64,000 nt of DNA, from assembly GCA_963747535.1 (NCBI GenBank), contig CAVVFX010000008.1, positions 1 to 64,000 of the forward strand. Reading direction: 5' to 3'. Position 1 is the first letter of the stretch, and each line of letters begins with the position of its first letter. The DNA is from CAVVFX01 sp963747535. GTDB taxonomy: Bacteria > Acidobacteriota > Terriglobia > Bryobacterales > Bryobacteraceae. Position numbers and translations under genes: made by a program. This document shows, one piece after another, positions 44,414 through 52,324 of the stretch. Under the pieces are notes generated by a model, which saw only the letters and a list, made by a program, of their open reading frames with translations, did not search any database and had not been told where the DNA came from.

Positions 44414-44773
44414 ATGATCCAACGCCTTCCCGTTATGCTGCTCGCGTTCGCGACCTTTCTGCTGGCCGCTGATCCCACCGGTACCTGGACCGGAGATCAG
44501 CCGGGTCGCGATGGCAATACCTACCACATCACTTTCAAGTTGAAAGCTGATGGCGGGAAGGTCACCGGCACGATGGGTGGCGACCAGTTCGAGCAGCCAA
44601 TCCAGAACGGGGAAATTCACGGCGACGACATCTCTTTTGTGGTTCACCTTGAGTTCGGCGACGGTATCGATTTGAAGTACACCGGCAAGGTGGCAGCGGA
44701 TCGAATCGATTTCAAAGTGCAGCGCAGCGGTAGCGATCAGGCTCAGCCGTTCGTTGCGAAGAAAGCTCAGTAG
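44414..44773 (+). CDS. Small secreted beta-rich protein, unknown
   Basis: 119 residues from the ATG at 44414 (MIQRLPVMLLAFATFLLAAD), beginning with a signal peptide. The mature part is a compact beta-strand series: DPTGTWTGDQPGRDGNTYHI, TFKLKADGGKVTGTMGGD, FVVHLEFGDGIDLKYTGKV, ADRIDFKVQRSG. Such proteins are frequent in acidobacteria, and I know no function. The in-frame ATG at 44405 sits inside the -10 box and is unlikely to be used. Confidence 0.65.
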   Translation: MIQRLPVMLLAFATFLLAADPTGTWTGDQPGRDGNTYHITFKLKADGGKVTGTMGGDQFEQPIQNGEIHGDDISFVVHLEFGDGIDLKYTGKVAADRIDFKVQRSGSDQAQPFVAKKAQ

Positions 44774-44932
44774 AACATCCAGGGGGTGCCTCATCTTCGC
44801 GATCCGGCCAGCGCACGCCCCGGAGTCGTCTGCGCACTCCTGGCGCGAGAAAACGGTACGTAACGCGTCGTAGTGACGCATGCTATCTCGCAGAGGCGCG
44901 GTCGGTAGCGGCTGACGAGGGCGTATTCTTGT

Positions 44933-45709
44933 ATGGATAGCGTGTCTCTCTTACTGTTTGTCCTTTTCGCCGTAATTCTGGTAGCAGTTAGCGAGGCTGG
45001 GTTCCGTCTCGGGCGTAAGGCGGAGTCGAGGGAGGCCGCGAAAACAAAGCCTCAGTTGGGGCCGATCGAGGGCGGCGTCCTCGCTCTGCTCGGCCTGCTG
45101 CTCGGATTCACTATGTCAATGGCTGTGACCCGATTCGAAGTACGCAAGCAGCTGGTGCTGGACGAGGCCAATGCCATCGGGACCGCCTATTTGCGTACCC
45201 GGCTCCTGCCTGCCCCGGAAGGTACGGAGATTGCCAACCTCCTCCGCCAATATCTGGTGGTCCGGCTCCAATACGCCGATATCCCCGACGACCTTGGTCG
45301 ACTCCAGGCCAACCGGGGGCAAGCAGCGCGTTTGCAGAACGAGTTTTGGAATTGTACCGTCGCCTATGGGCAGAAAGACCCCAACCCTGTCAAAGCGGGT
45401 CTGCTCCTCCAGTCATTGAACGAGGTCATTGACCTGGAGTCGGCACGTTGGATGTCTTTCCAAAATCACGTGCCTCCGACGGTGATCTACGTGAACGGCA
45501 TAGTGGCCTTGTTTGCAGTAATCCTGGTGGGATTTGCTTTCGGCTTCGAGGGCCGGCGTCAACTTCTCGCCACGTCCATGTTGGCGCTTGTGATCACCGT
45601 AGTACTTGCCGTCATCGTAGATCTCGACCGTTCCCGGCACGGTTTCATTAAGGTGAGCCAGCAGCCGCTGATTGATCTGCAACGTCAGTTGCTGACAACC
45701 AAACACTAG
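44933..45709 (+). CDS. DUF4239-type (bestrophin-like) membrane protein
   Basis: 258 residues with four hydrophobic helices: two near the N-terminus (SLLLFVLFAVILVAV and GVLALLGLLLGFTMSMAV) and two near the C-terminus (VNGIVALFAVILVGFAFGF and SMLALVITVVLAVIV). A soluble middle carries ARRxx-type conserved segments (LDEANAIGTAYLRTRLLP). The end, VDLDRSRHGFIKVSQQPLID, is characteristic of DUF4239 proteins. Possibly an ion channel of the bestrophin-like clan; function not established. Single-gene unit. Confidence 0.75.
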   Translation: MDSVSLLLFVLFAVILVAVSEAGFRLGRKAESREAAKTKPQLGPIEGGVLALLGLLLGFTMSMAVTRFEVRKQLVLDEANAIGTAYLRTRLLPAPEGTEIANLLRQYLVVRLQYADIPDDLGRLQANRGQAARLQNEFWNCTVAYGQKDPNPVKAGLLLQSLNEVIDLESARWMSFQNHVPPTVIYVNGIVALFAVILVGFAFGFEGRRQLLATSMLALVITVVLAVIVDLDRSRHGFIKVSQQPLIDLQRQLLTTKH

Positions 45710-46052
45710 GCGCGAAAATCAGAGCCGCCTCTTTGTGTCGATGAGGAGTAGGGGTTCCTACGGTCCGCGTGTAAATCGTGACCGTTCGTCCCTGGCCGGA
45801 AGCCGGTGCAGCGTCAAGCGAATATCGGGACTTAAAACCCCCAAATGACAAATGTTAACGCAACGATAGCATTTGATATGGCGATTCAGGCGTCGTGTAG
45901 TGGCGATGCCGCTGGTCATACATTTGAGATTTAGCCGTTATACCGTAGTGAATCGTCCGTATGTATTCCCGTGGGACCTCAAGGCGTCGGAACTGCAACC
46001 GGGCCGATCAATCGGGTTGTATCTAACGACTACGTTCCAATAGTCATCGTCC
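45710..46052. other. Intergenic region, nothing recognised
   Basis: About 340 bp between convergent genes. I see no gene, repeat or convincing terminator in it. Confidence 0.5.
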
Positions 46053-47690
46053 TTACGCGTAGATCCCTGGGGCTTCGTGTCCCATAGCCTGAACATACTC
46101 GACATACGATCCCGGATAAACGCGCGGATTCCGATCCTTGCCGCTCTCGCCTCCCAGTTCCAGGACACGGGAGCCGAGACCGCGCAGGAACGTGCGGTCG
46201 TGTGAAACGAAGATCATGGTGCCTTCGAAATCCTCCAGCGCTTCGACCAACATTTCCTTCGTCGCCAGGTCCAGGTGATTGGTCGGCTCGTCGAGCACCA
46301 GGAAGTTGGGTGGGTTGTAAAGCATCCGCGCCATCGCCAGGCGTGATTTCTCGCCGCCGGACAGCGCCCGGATCTTCTTGTCCACATCGTCTCCTGAAAA
46401 CTGGAACGCGCCGGCGAGTTTGCGCAGTGGACCTAGACCGTCGCCGGGAAAATCGTTTTGCAGTTGCTCGATGATAGTGAGCTCGGCATCCAGGACGTCG
46501 AGCGACTGCTGCGCGAAGTAGCCCATGTTGAGACTGGCGCCCAACCGCACGCTGCCGGCATCAGGGGCGCTCACTCCGGCGATCATTTTCAACAGCGTAG
46601 TTTTGCCTGCGCCATTCCTTCCCATGACGGCCCAACGCTCTCCACGGCGGACGGTCAGGTTGAAGCCGTCGTAAATCACCCTCGGCCCGTAGCTCTTGTG
46701 TAGGTCTTCGATCACGGCCACCAGGTCGCCCGAGCGCGTGGGAACCCGAAAATCGAACTTGACCACTACACGTTTTTTGGGCAACTCGATTTTCTCGATC
46801 TTGTCCAGCGCCTTGATGCGGCTCTGCACCTGCGCCGCCTTGGCCGCATGCGTCTTGAAGCGCTCGATGAACCGCTGCTCCTTGGCCAGCATGGCCTGCT
46901 GCCGCACGAATGCCGCCTGCTGATTGGTCTCGCGGATAGTCCGCTCGCGCTCGTAGAAATCGTAGTTGCCCGAATAGCTGATGATTTCGCCGGCGTCGAT
47001 CTCGGCGATCTTCGAGACCAGGCGGTTCATGAATTCGCGATCGTGCGACGTCATCAGCAGCGCGCCCTGGAAGGATTTGAGGAACTGCTCCAGCCAGATG
47101 ATGGACTCGATGTCGAGGTGGTTGGTGGGCTCATCCATCAGCAGCACGTCCGGCCTGCCGAGCAGCACGCGCGCCAGGGCCACCCGCATTTTCCAGCCGC
47201 CCGACAGGGCGCCCACGTCGCCATCGATCTGATCATCCTGGAAGCCCAGGCCGTGCAACACTTCACGCGCCTGCGCCTCCAGGCTGTAGCCGCCGAGATG
47301 TTCGTACTCCTCCTGGACGTGGCCGAAACGCTCCAGAATGCGATCCATGTCATCGGCCTGCCCGGGATCTCCCATGGCGTGTTGCAGTCGCTCGAGCTCG
47401 TGGTGCAGTTCGCCCGCCCGCCCACTGCCGTCAATGGCTTCATCGAGGACCGACCGGCCCTGCATTTCTTCGACATCCTGCCGGAAATAGCCGATCGTCA
47501 GCTTCTTCGGAACCGAGACTGTACCTTCATCGGGCGACTCTTCCCCGACGATCATGCGAAAGAGCGTCGTCTTGCCGGAGCCGTTCGGGCCCACCAGGCC
47601 GACTTTCTCGCCGGGGTTCAACTGAAACGAGGCGTCGACGAAAATTAACTGCTTACCGTACTGCTTGTTGATGCTGGAAAAAGAAATCAT
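46053..47690 (-). CDS. ABC-F family ATPase (ribosome-associated type)
   Basis: 545 residues from the ATG at 47690 (MISFSSINKQYGKQLIFVDA). Two ATPase domains in one chain without membrane helices: Walker A GPNGSGKTT and GRNGAGKTT, signatures LSGGWKMRVALARVLL and LSGGEKSRLAMARMLY, Walker B LLMDEPTNHLD and LVLDEPTNHLD. The interdomain linker (FVRQQAMLAKEQRFIERFKT, then RIKALDKIEKIELP) is the charged helical P-site tRNA-interaction motif of ABC-F proteins. It acts on ribosomes as a translation factor, or possibly in antibiotic protection. Subfamily not resolved. Confidence 0.9.
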   Translation of the reverse strand: MISFSSINKQYGKQLIFVDASFQLNPGEKVGLVGPNGSGKTTLFRMIVGEESPDEGTVSVPKKLTIGYFRQDVEEMQGRSVLDEAIDGSGRAGELHHELERLQHAMGDPGQADDMDRILERFGHVQEEYEHLGGYSLEAQAREVLHGLGFQDDQIDGDVGALSGGWKMRVALARVLLGRPDVLLMDEPTNHLDIESIIWLEQFLKSFQGALLMTSHDREFMNRLVSKIAEIDAGEIISYSGNYDFYERERTIRETNQQAAFVRQQAMLAKEQRFIERFKTHAAKAAQVQSRIKALDKIEKIELPKKRVVVKFDFRVPTRSGDLVAVIEDLHKSYGPRVIYDGFNLTVRRGERWAVMGRNGAGKTTLLKMIAGVSAPDAGSVRLGASLNMGYFAQQSLDVLDAELTIIEQLQNDFPGDGLGPLRKLAGAFQFSGDDVDKKIRALSGGEKSRLAMARMLYNPPNFLVLDEPTNHLDLATKEMLVEALEDFEGTMIFVSHDRTFLRGLGSRVLELGGESGKDRNPRVYPGSYVEYVQAMGHEAPGIYA

Positions 47691-47732
47691 CCGGAATTCC
47701 AAGCTAGCAGACGCGGTAGAGACGCCGCGGAA

Positions 47733-48443
47733 CTATTCGAGTCTGCGGAGGGAAGTCTTGTCCGGACCCGGGAAGTTGTCGGGGATTTTGAGGGTGACGC
47801 GGCCAGTCGCGGCCCACTCCACACCGCGCACAAAGAGAGTCTGGAATCCCACGCAATCGAAGTTGGGATTCGGTTCGTTTTTCCAGGTGTGGCCCAGCAT
47901 GGTGGTGTAGACCCGGCCTTTGCCATAATTGCGAACCCAGTCCATGGGTTCGTTTTGATGGGTGACCGGGGAGTGCGCGTAAGTGAGTACCGTCAGACCT
48001 TCGGCCGGACCGTGCTGGCCGTGGGTCAACTGCTCAGAAGGATGCAGCCACACCGCAGGCATGCCGTCCGTGATGGGATGTTTCGCCGCCGTCAAGTGAA
48101 TCTGAAAATCGAGACGCGGAGGATGTCCCGGACCCGAGCCTTGGGCTTGCGGAATCACGATTACCTTTCCATCGTCGCCGATCGCGATGCCGGGGCCAAA
48201 GGTGTTGGCGCGCCAGCCGAGGCCGATCATTTCGTTAAAGGCGGCCCAATGCGGAAAGGCGTTGTTGGCGGCGTGGAACACCACCAGTCCGCCGCCACCC
48301 TGAACGTAGGCCTCGAGCGAACGCTCGACGTCGGCAGGCCAATATACGGCGTCGTCCTGATGGCCCCCATTGAAATTGTCGATCACCACGTCATAGCGTG
48401 AGAACTGCGGGTGCCATACGTTCCAGGCGTCAGCCGGCGCGTC
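47733..48443 (-). pseudogene. ThuA-like gene, 3' part (split by ISAzo13-family element)
   Basis: The C-terminal ~236 residues of a ThuA/glutamine-amidotransferase-like protein: YDVVIDNFNGGHQDDAVYW, GGGLVVFHAANNAFPHW, HPITDGMPAVWLHPSEQ, GKGRVYTTMLGHTWKNE. The 5' part is at 50363-50557. Codons join in phase (K from one side, D from the other) when the element and one target copy are removed, restoring a ~301-residue protein. Downstream remains of the open frame could only be translated from internal starts. ThuA-like proteins accompany sugar oxidation genes. Confidence 0.88.
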
Positions 48444-48448
48444 CTTAG
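48444..48448. repeat. ISAzo13-family target duplication, left
   Basis: cttag, repeated at 50363-50367. A sixth shared base makes the exact boundary slightly ambiguous. Confidence 0.7.
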
Positions 48449-48464
48449 GGCTCACGCAACAATA
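48449..48464. repeat. ISAzo13-family terminal inverted repeat, left
   Basis: ggctcacgcaacaata; matches the right end (50347-50362, inverted) at 12 of 16 positions, with cacgca and aata blocks conserved. Confidence 0.72.
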
Positions 48465-48467
48465 GAT

Positions 48468-50161
48468 TCACATCGGAGCAATCGTATAGTTCCAGGCTGG
48501 CAGAGTCGAATGTCGTTTGAGGGAAAGACGGCGGATCTGCTCTGGATCGGGTGAGGTACCGGTCGGATACTGCCTACGGTCGAGATAGGCCGAGACTGTG
48601 AGACCGGTTCGGGTGCAGGTGTTGCGGATGAAGTTGAGGACTTTGGGGTAATCGTCAAGAGGCTCGGCGGCCCAGTTTTTGGAGATTTCGGAGAATAGGC
48701 GGTGCTCGATGGGATTCCATTTGGAAGCGCCGGTGGGGTAATGAGCAACGGTTACTGTGAGCCCAAAGCTGTTGCAGATTTGGCTTTGAAGTTCGGTTTT
48801 CCAGGCGCGGGTACGGCAACTGTTGCTGCCGCCGGTGTCGGCTAGGATGAGCAACTGCCGGCAGCGATGGTAGCGATTAGCGCCGTCGCGCTTCCACCAA
48901 CCGGCGATGGAGTGGGCGGCAAAGGCTGCCGTGTCATGTGAGACGCCGATGAAGACCGAGCCTCGGTTGGCGAGCAGGTCATAGATACCGTAAGGGATTG
49001 CGACGCCGATGGCATCGGAACGGAAGTCGTGATCATTGACGCGCACGGGCATGCGATCCCACTTCACGCCATTGTTCTTGAAGTTTCCGACGAGTTCTCG
49101 TTTTTTGGTATCGACGCTGATGATGGGAATCCCCTGGCGTTCAAAGCGAGTGCGTAATGACGAGATATAACGGAACTGTTTGTCGCGATCCGGGCTGGAG
49201 TCGGTGGCAATGGCTTTGCGATTCACGCGGAGGGAAAAATCCATATCGTGAAGCAGTCGCGCCACGGTATTGGCTGAGATCTCGATATCGAGTTGCTGCA
49301 GCAGTTCGGCGATTCCGGCAGGCGTCTTGTGAGTCCATCGAATGCCCGTGATGGGATCGCCGGCGGTGTCGTGTTCCAGCAGGATTTCGATGGCTGCGAT
49401 TACTTCGGGCGTTTTTTTTCCACCGGTTTGCGTCCGGCACCAGACTGTCGGATACGCCCGACCTCGACATCCTGATCGAGCAGTTGGCGGCGGCCGCGGG
49501 CGATGGTGTGCGGATCGAGGCCAAGAAATCCGGCCAGCACGCTGTCGCCGCCGTGGCCGAGTTTCATGGATTCCAGGCCGGCATACAAGCGGCGCTGCTG
49601 CTCGTCCAGCAGGCTGTAAAACAAGATGATGGCAGCTTTCATCTCATCGGGAGACACTTCCAGACGAGTGGCATCGACAACCGTGGGAACGGACTGGTTA
49701 CTACGACGTGTCAGACGTTGTCTTTGACGGATGGCTGGATCGATAGCAGTATAGAGGAACAGGCCGGAGACCAATTCCCGGGCGATTCTCTTCTGCTGGA
49801 CAAGGTGGCGTAAGACATCTTGCGCTCCTACGTGCAGGATGGCAGATAGTTCTTCCGCAAAACATCCTGCGACCGAATTACAGACGAATGTCTCGGCCGT
49901 GGTCAGCAGGGTACCGTATCGAGAGAACCAGGCGGGCGTACAGGACCACAGACCATCGGCTCCGAAACGGGCGATCTCGCGAAGAGTGTAAAAACGACCG
50001 CCATGAGAGTAGCTAGTCAGATAGTCGAGTTCTTTGAGTTTTCGGAAAACGGTGAGGTCGACGTCCGTGCCGAGGGCGCGTTTCAGGTCGGGAAGCGTTG
50101 CGATTCTGTCGTGGAGCAGCAGCTTTCGCAAGGAATCAGGAGAGAAGGCGAGAGGTCTCAT
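48468..50161 (-). CDS. ISAzo13-family transposase, expressed by -1 slippage, with extra N-terminal domain
   Basis: The first frame (50161 to 49400) encodes 253 residues; the rest continues in the -1 frame to 48468. At the junction the minus strand reads gtgg followed by eight A and cgc (A8 at 49419-49412). A -1 shift gives VEKKTPEVIAAIEILLEHDT, then the catalytic part. Frame 0 stops within 4 codons. The DDE core is complete: ISVDTKKRELVGNFKN, ILADTGGSN, GASKWNPIEHRLFSEI and the family ending WNYTI. The first ~175 residues (LRKLLLHDRIATLPDLKRAL, then LTVFRKLKELDYLTSYSHGG) precede the usual family start (LLDEQQRRLYAGLESMKLGH) and look like a winged-helix DNA-binding domain. Confidence 0.87.
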
Positions 50162-50162
50162 A

Positions 50163-50209
50163 ATGTTATAGTTACGACTGAAACCAGATTATAATCGCAA
50201 CTATAACAT
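50163..50209 (-). promoter_or_regulatory. Dyad flanking the transposase promoter
   Basis: atgttatagtt (50163-50173) and aactataacat (50199-50209) are perfect inverted 11-mers. Between them on the minus strand is a consensus -10 tataat (50193-50188), about 27 bp before the transposase ATG. This could be an operator for autoregulation or a folding RNA leader. Confidence 0.6.
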
Positions 50210-50346
50210 AACTAGCGGTCAATGGGAGAAAGGGACGGATAGGCTCCAACTGCCTATCCAAATTGGGGAAGTCGACTACCGTGAGGGGAATGAACCAGAA
50301 TTGGCAGCGGTGGATAATGTAGCTGTCACGCCCACTGGTGAGTGGT

Positions 50347-50362
50347 TATTTCTGCGTGGACC
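50347..50362. repeat. ISAzo13-family terminal inverted repeat, right
   Basis: tatttctgcgtggacc, the imperfect inverted partner of 48449-48464. Confidence 0.72.
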
Positions 50363-50557
50363 CTTAGATGGCGTGGTCGATACATCGACGGTGAATTCAC
50401 CTTGCGCGTTGAGAATGGCGCGCATCAGTTTGGTACCGGTCTGCCAGTCGTGATTGTTCATGCCGTCGACGATCAGCACATGGATGGGTGATGCCGGGGA
50501 GGCTGGAAGCAGAGCAGCGATCAGGAGAAGCGCCGCTGGGCGGAAATTAATGTTCAC
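50363..50557 (-). pseudogene. ThuA-like gene, 5' part (split by ISAzo13-family element)
   Basis: The GTG start gives MNINFRPAALLLIAALLPAS (signal peptide), then IHVLIVDGMNNHDWQTGTKL and FTVDVSTTPSK, where it meets the insertion. The first strand and NNHDW are typical of ThuA-like proteins. Frame 0 reads into the element for ~28 foreign codons. The target duplication cttag (50363-50367) ends this part. The continuation is at 48443-47733. Confidence 0.88.
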
Positions 50558-50608
50558 CCCTCTGTTGTACGACAGACTATCTGCGAAAAGCGAAAAGCGC
50601 GCTTTCTA

Positions 50609-51805
50609 TTAAGAATCAGCTGCGTACTTCGCTGCCGTTTTCTCATTTAGTTCGATCCCAAAGCCTGGCGCGTCCGTCAACGGCAATCCGCTCTCCACGA
50701 TCCTCTCCGGGGGCTCGATGAGTTCCGCCCGCCACGGGACCTCGCCGTAGGAAAACTCCAGCATGTGGAAGTTCGCCATCGTCGCGCAGACATGCGCCGC
50801 CGCGACATTGCCCACGGGGCTCGCCGGACCGTGCGGCGCGGTCAGCAGCCCCGCGCCTTCAGCCATGGCCGCGATCTTCTTCAACTCAAGCATGCCGCCG
50901 CAAAACTTCACATCCGGCATCACCACATCGACGGCCTCCGCTTTTATGTATGGATAAAATCCTTTCACGCCGAGAATGGTCTCGCCTCCCGCCGTCGGCA
51001 TCCTGGCATCCCGATTGATCGCGGCGAGGTTCTCTATCGGGACCGGTGGCGTCACCTCTTCCAGCCAGAAGAGGTTCAGCGGCTCCAACCTGCGCGCCAG
51101 GTCCAGCCCTCGTTTCAGGTCCAAATGGCTGTGGACATCGATCAGCAGATCCACCTTTGGTCCGATCTTCCTGCGCACTGCTTCCGCGCACGCGATGCCT
51201 CGCCCGGTGAACTCTTCGATCACCGCAGCGTTGCTCAAATCGCGAGGCATCTCGTCAAACGGCGCTAACTTCACCGCATCGAATCCCGCTGCTACGGCCC
51301 GTGCCGCCATCTCCGCGAAACCGTCGGGCGTTCGTGGATCGGTCGACCGGTTGATGTTGCCGTACATGCGAATGCGCTGCTGTATCCGTCCGCCAAACAG
51401 ATCGTAGGCCGGCAGGCCAAAGACTTTGCCCCGGATGTCCCACAGGGATTGCTCCAGCGCCGACATTGCGATCGCGGCCGGCAGTTTATTCCGCTCCGCC
51501 TCCGGCATTCCGATGCTGCGCAGATACTCGACGTCGTAAATGCTGCGGCCCTTCATCCGCTCAAAGAATTGCTTCAGAAACCCGATCATCCGGACATCAT
51601 TGCCCGATTGCGACGCGTCGCCGATGCCCGTCACACCCGCGCTAGACCGGACCCGCACGATGACCCAATCGCCACGACGGTTCACTTTCACGCGGAAGAT
51701 CTCCAGGCCGCTGATGGTCGCTTTGGGGGCGCGGGTCTCGGCCGCGAAGGCCGCGAACGGAAGGGACGCGAGGCTTTCGAGCAGTCCACGACGAGTGAGG
51801 GGCAT
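50609..51805 (-). CDS. Enolase-superfamily (mandelate racemase/muconate lactonizing) dehydratase
   Basis: 398 residues. A twin-arginine-like leader (MPLTRRGLLESLASLPFAAF) suggests export. N-terminal capping domain (ISGLEIFRVKVNRRGDWVIV), then the barrel. Metal and catalytic residues: D-x-H in LLIDVHSHLD, E in FWLEEVTPP, E in GGETILG, H in APHGPASP. The D-x-H arrangement resembles D-galactonate/gluconate-type acid-sugar dehydratases rather than the K-x-K racemases; the second-strand motif is KLAPFDE. An exported member is unusual. It may act on sugar acids released by nearby hydrolases. Confidence 0.85.
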   Translation of the reverse strand: MPLTRRGLLESLASLPFAAFAAETRAPKATISGLEIFRVKVNRRGDWVIVRVRSSAGVTGIGDASQSGNDVRMIGFLKQFFERMKGRSIYDVEYLRSIGMPEAERNKLPAAIAMSALEQSLWDIRGKVFGLPAYDLFGGRIQQRIRMYGNINRSTDPRTPDGFAEMAARAVAAGFDAVKLAPFDEMPRDLSNAAVIEEFTGRGIACAEAVRRKIGPKVDLLIDVHSHLDLKRGLDLARRLEPLNLFWLEEVTPPVPIENLAAINRDARMPTAGGETILGVKGFYPYIKAEAVDVVMPDVKFCGGMLELKKIAAMAEGAGLLTAPHGPASPVGNVAAAHVCATMANFHMLEFSYGEVPWRAELIEPPERIVESGLPLTDAPGFGIELNEKTAAKYAADS

Positions 51806-51829
51806 ACAGGACAGAATACTTGAAAGAGT

Positions 51830-51857
51830 TGTCAGTCGTCAGTTATCAGTTGTCAGT
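51830..51857 (+). repeat. Four tandem heptamers
   Basis: tgtcagt, cgtcagt, tatcagt, tgtcagt run head to tail between the dehydratase and marR promoters; followed by caactga, which makes a palindrome with the last unit. Confidence 0.75.
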
Positions 51858-51886
51858 CAACTGAGGACTGATGGTTTACAGCCATT

Positions 51887-51907
51887 TATATCGTTCTACG
51901 ATATAAT
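51887..51907 (+). promoter_or_regulatory. MarR operator and -10 element, leaderless start
   Basis: tatatcgt-tct-acgatata (51887-51905) is a perfect 19-bp palindrome. The consensus -10 tataat (51902-51907) overlaps its right arm, so repressor binding would block the promoter. The expected +1 (51914) is the G of the marR GTG start, implying a leaderless mRNA. Confidence 0.75.
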
Positions 51908-51913
51908 GAAAGC

Positions 51914-52324
51914 GTGAACGATTTCGAAGCATTGGCCGAATTCCGCTACCATATCCGCCGGTTTCTGCATTTCAGTGACGAAGCCGCGCGACTGAGCGAA
52001 ATCGAGCCTCAGCACCATCAACTCCTTCTTGCCGCCAAAGGGTTTCGCGGCGAGCCGGGCGAAGGCCCCACCATCGGCTACCTCGCCGAACGCCTGCAGA
52101 TACGGCACCACAGTGCGGTCGAACTGATCGATCGCATGGCATCGCAAGGGCTGGTCGAGCGACGGCAGAGTGAACACGACCGCCGGCAGGTCATCATCTT
52201 CCTGACGCGCTACGGCGACCGGATCCTCCGCAAACTATCCGCGGACCACATTCGTGAACTGCGCGAAACCGGACCCGCGCTGGTGGCTGCGCTCGAATCG
52301 ATCGTTGGAGTCCCAACCGCATGA
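51914..52324 (+). CDS. MarR-family transcriptional regulator
   Basis: 136 residues, GTG start coinciding with the predicted transcription start. Winged helix: TIGYLAERLQIRHHSAVELI, then DRMASQGLVERRQSEHDRRQ, and a wing VIIFLTRYG. Flanking helices (FRYHIRRFLHFSDEAARL and ILRKLSADHIRELRETG) form the dimer region. The 19-bp palindrome immediately upstream is the likely operator. It overlaps the clcA-like gene by 4 bp (ATGA), so it very probably regulates ion-channel expression together with its own. Confidence 0.88.
   Translation: MNDFEALAEFRYHIRRFLHFSDEAARLSEIEPQHHQLLLAAKGFRGEPGEGPTIGYLAERLQIRHHSAVELIDRMASQGLVERRQSEHDRRQVIIFLTRYGDRILRKLSADHIRELRETGPALVAALESIVGVPTA

Larger units (their letters stand above)
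48449..50362 (-). mobile_element. ISAzo13-family insertion sequence (~1914 bp) inside thuA-like gene
   Basis: Bounded by imperfect 16-bp inverted repeats (ggctcacgcaacaata and, inverted, ggtccacgcagaaata, 12/16 identical) and a 5-bp duplication cttag. It carries one transposase in two overlapping frames. Its insertion splits a thuA-like gene, and exact removal restores that gene's frame, so the insertion is recent in evolutionary terms. Confidence 0.85.
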
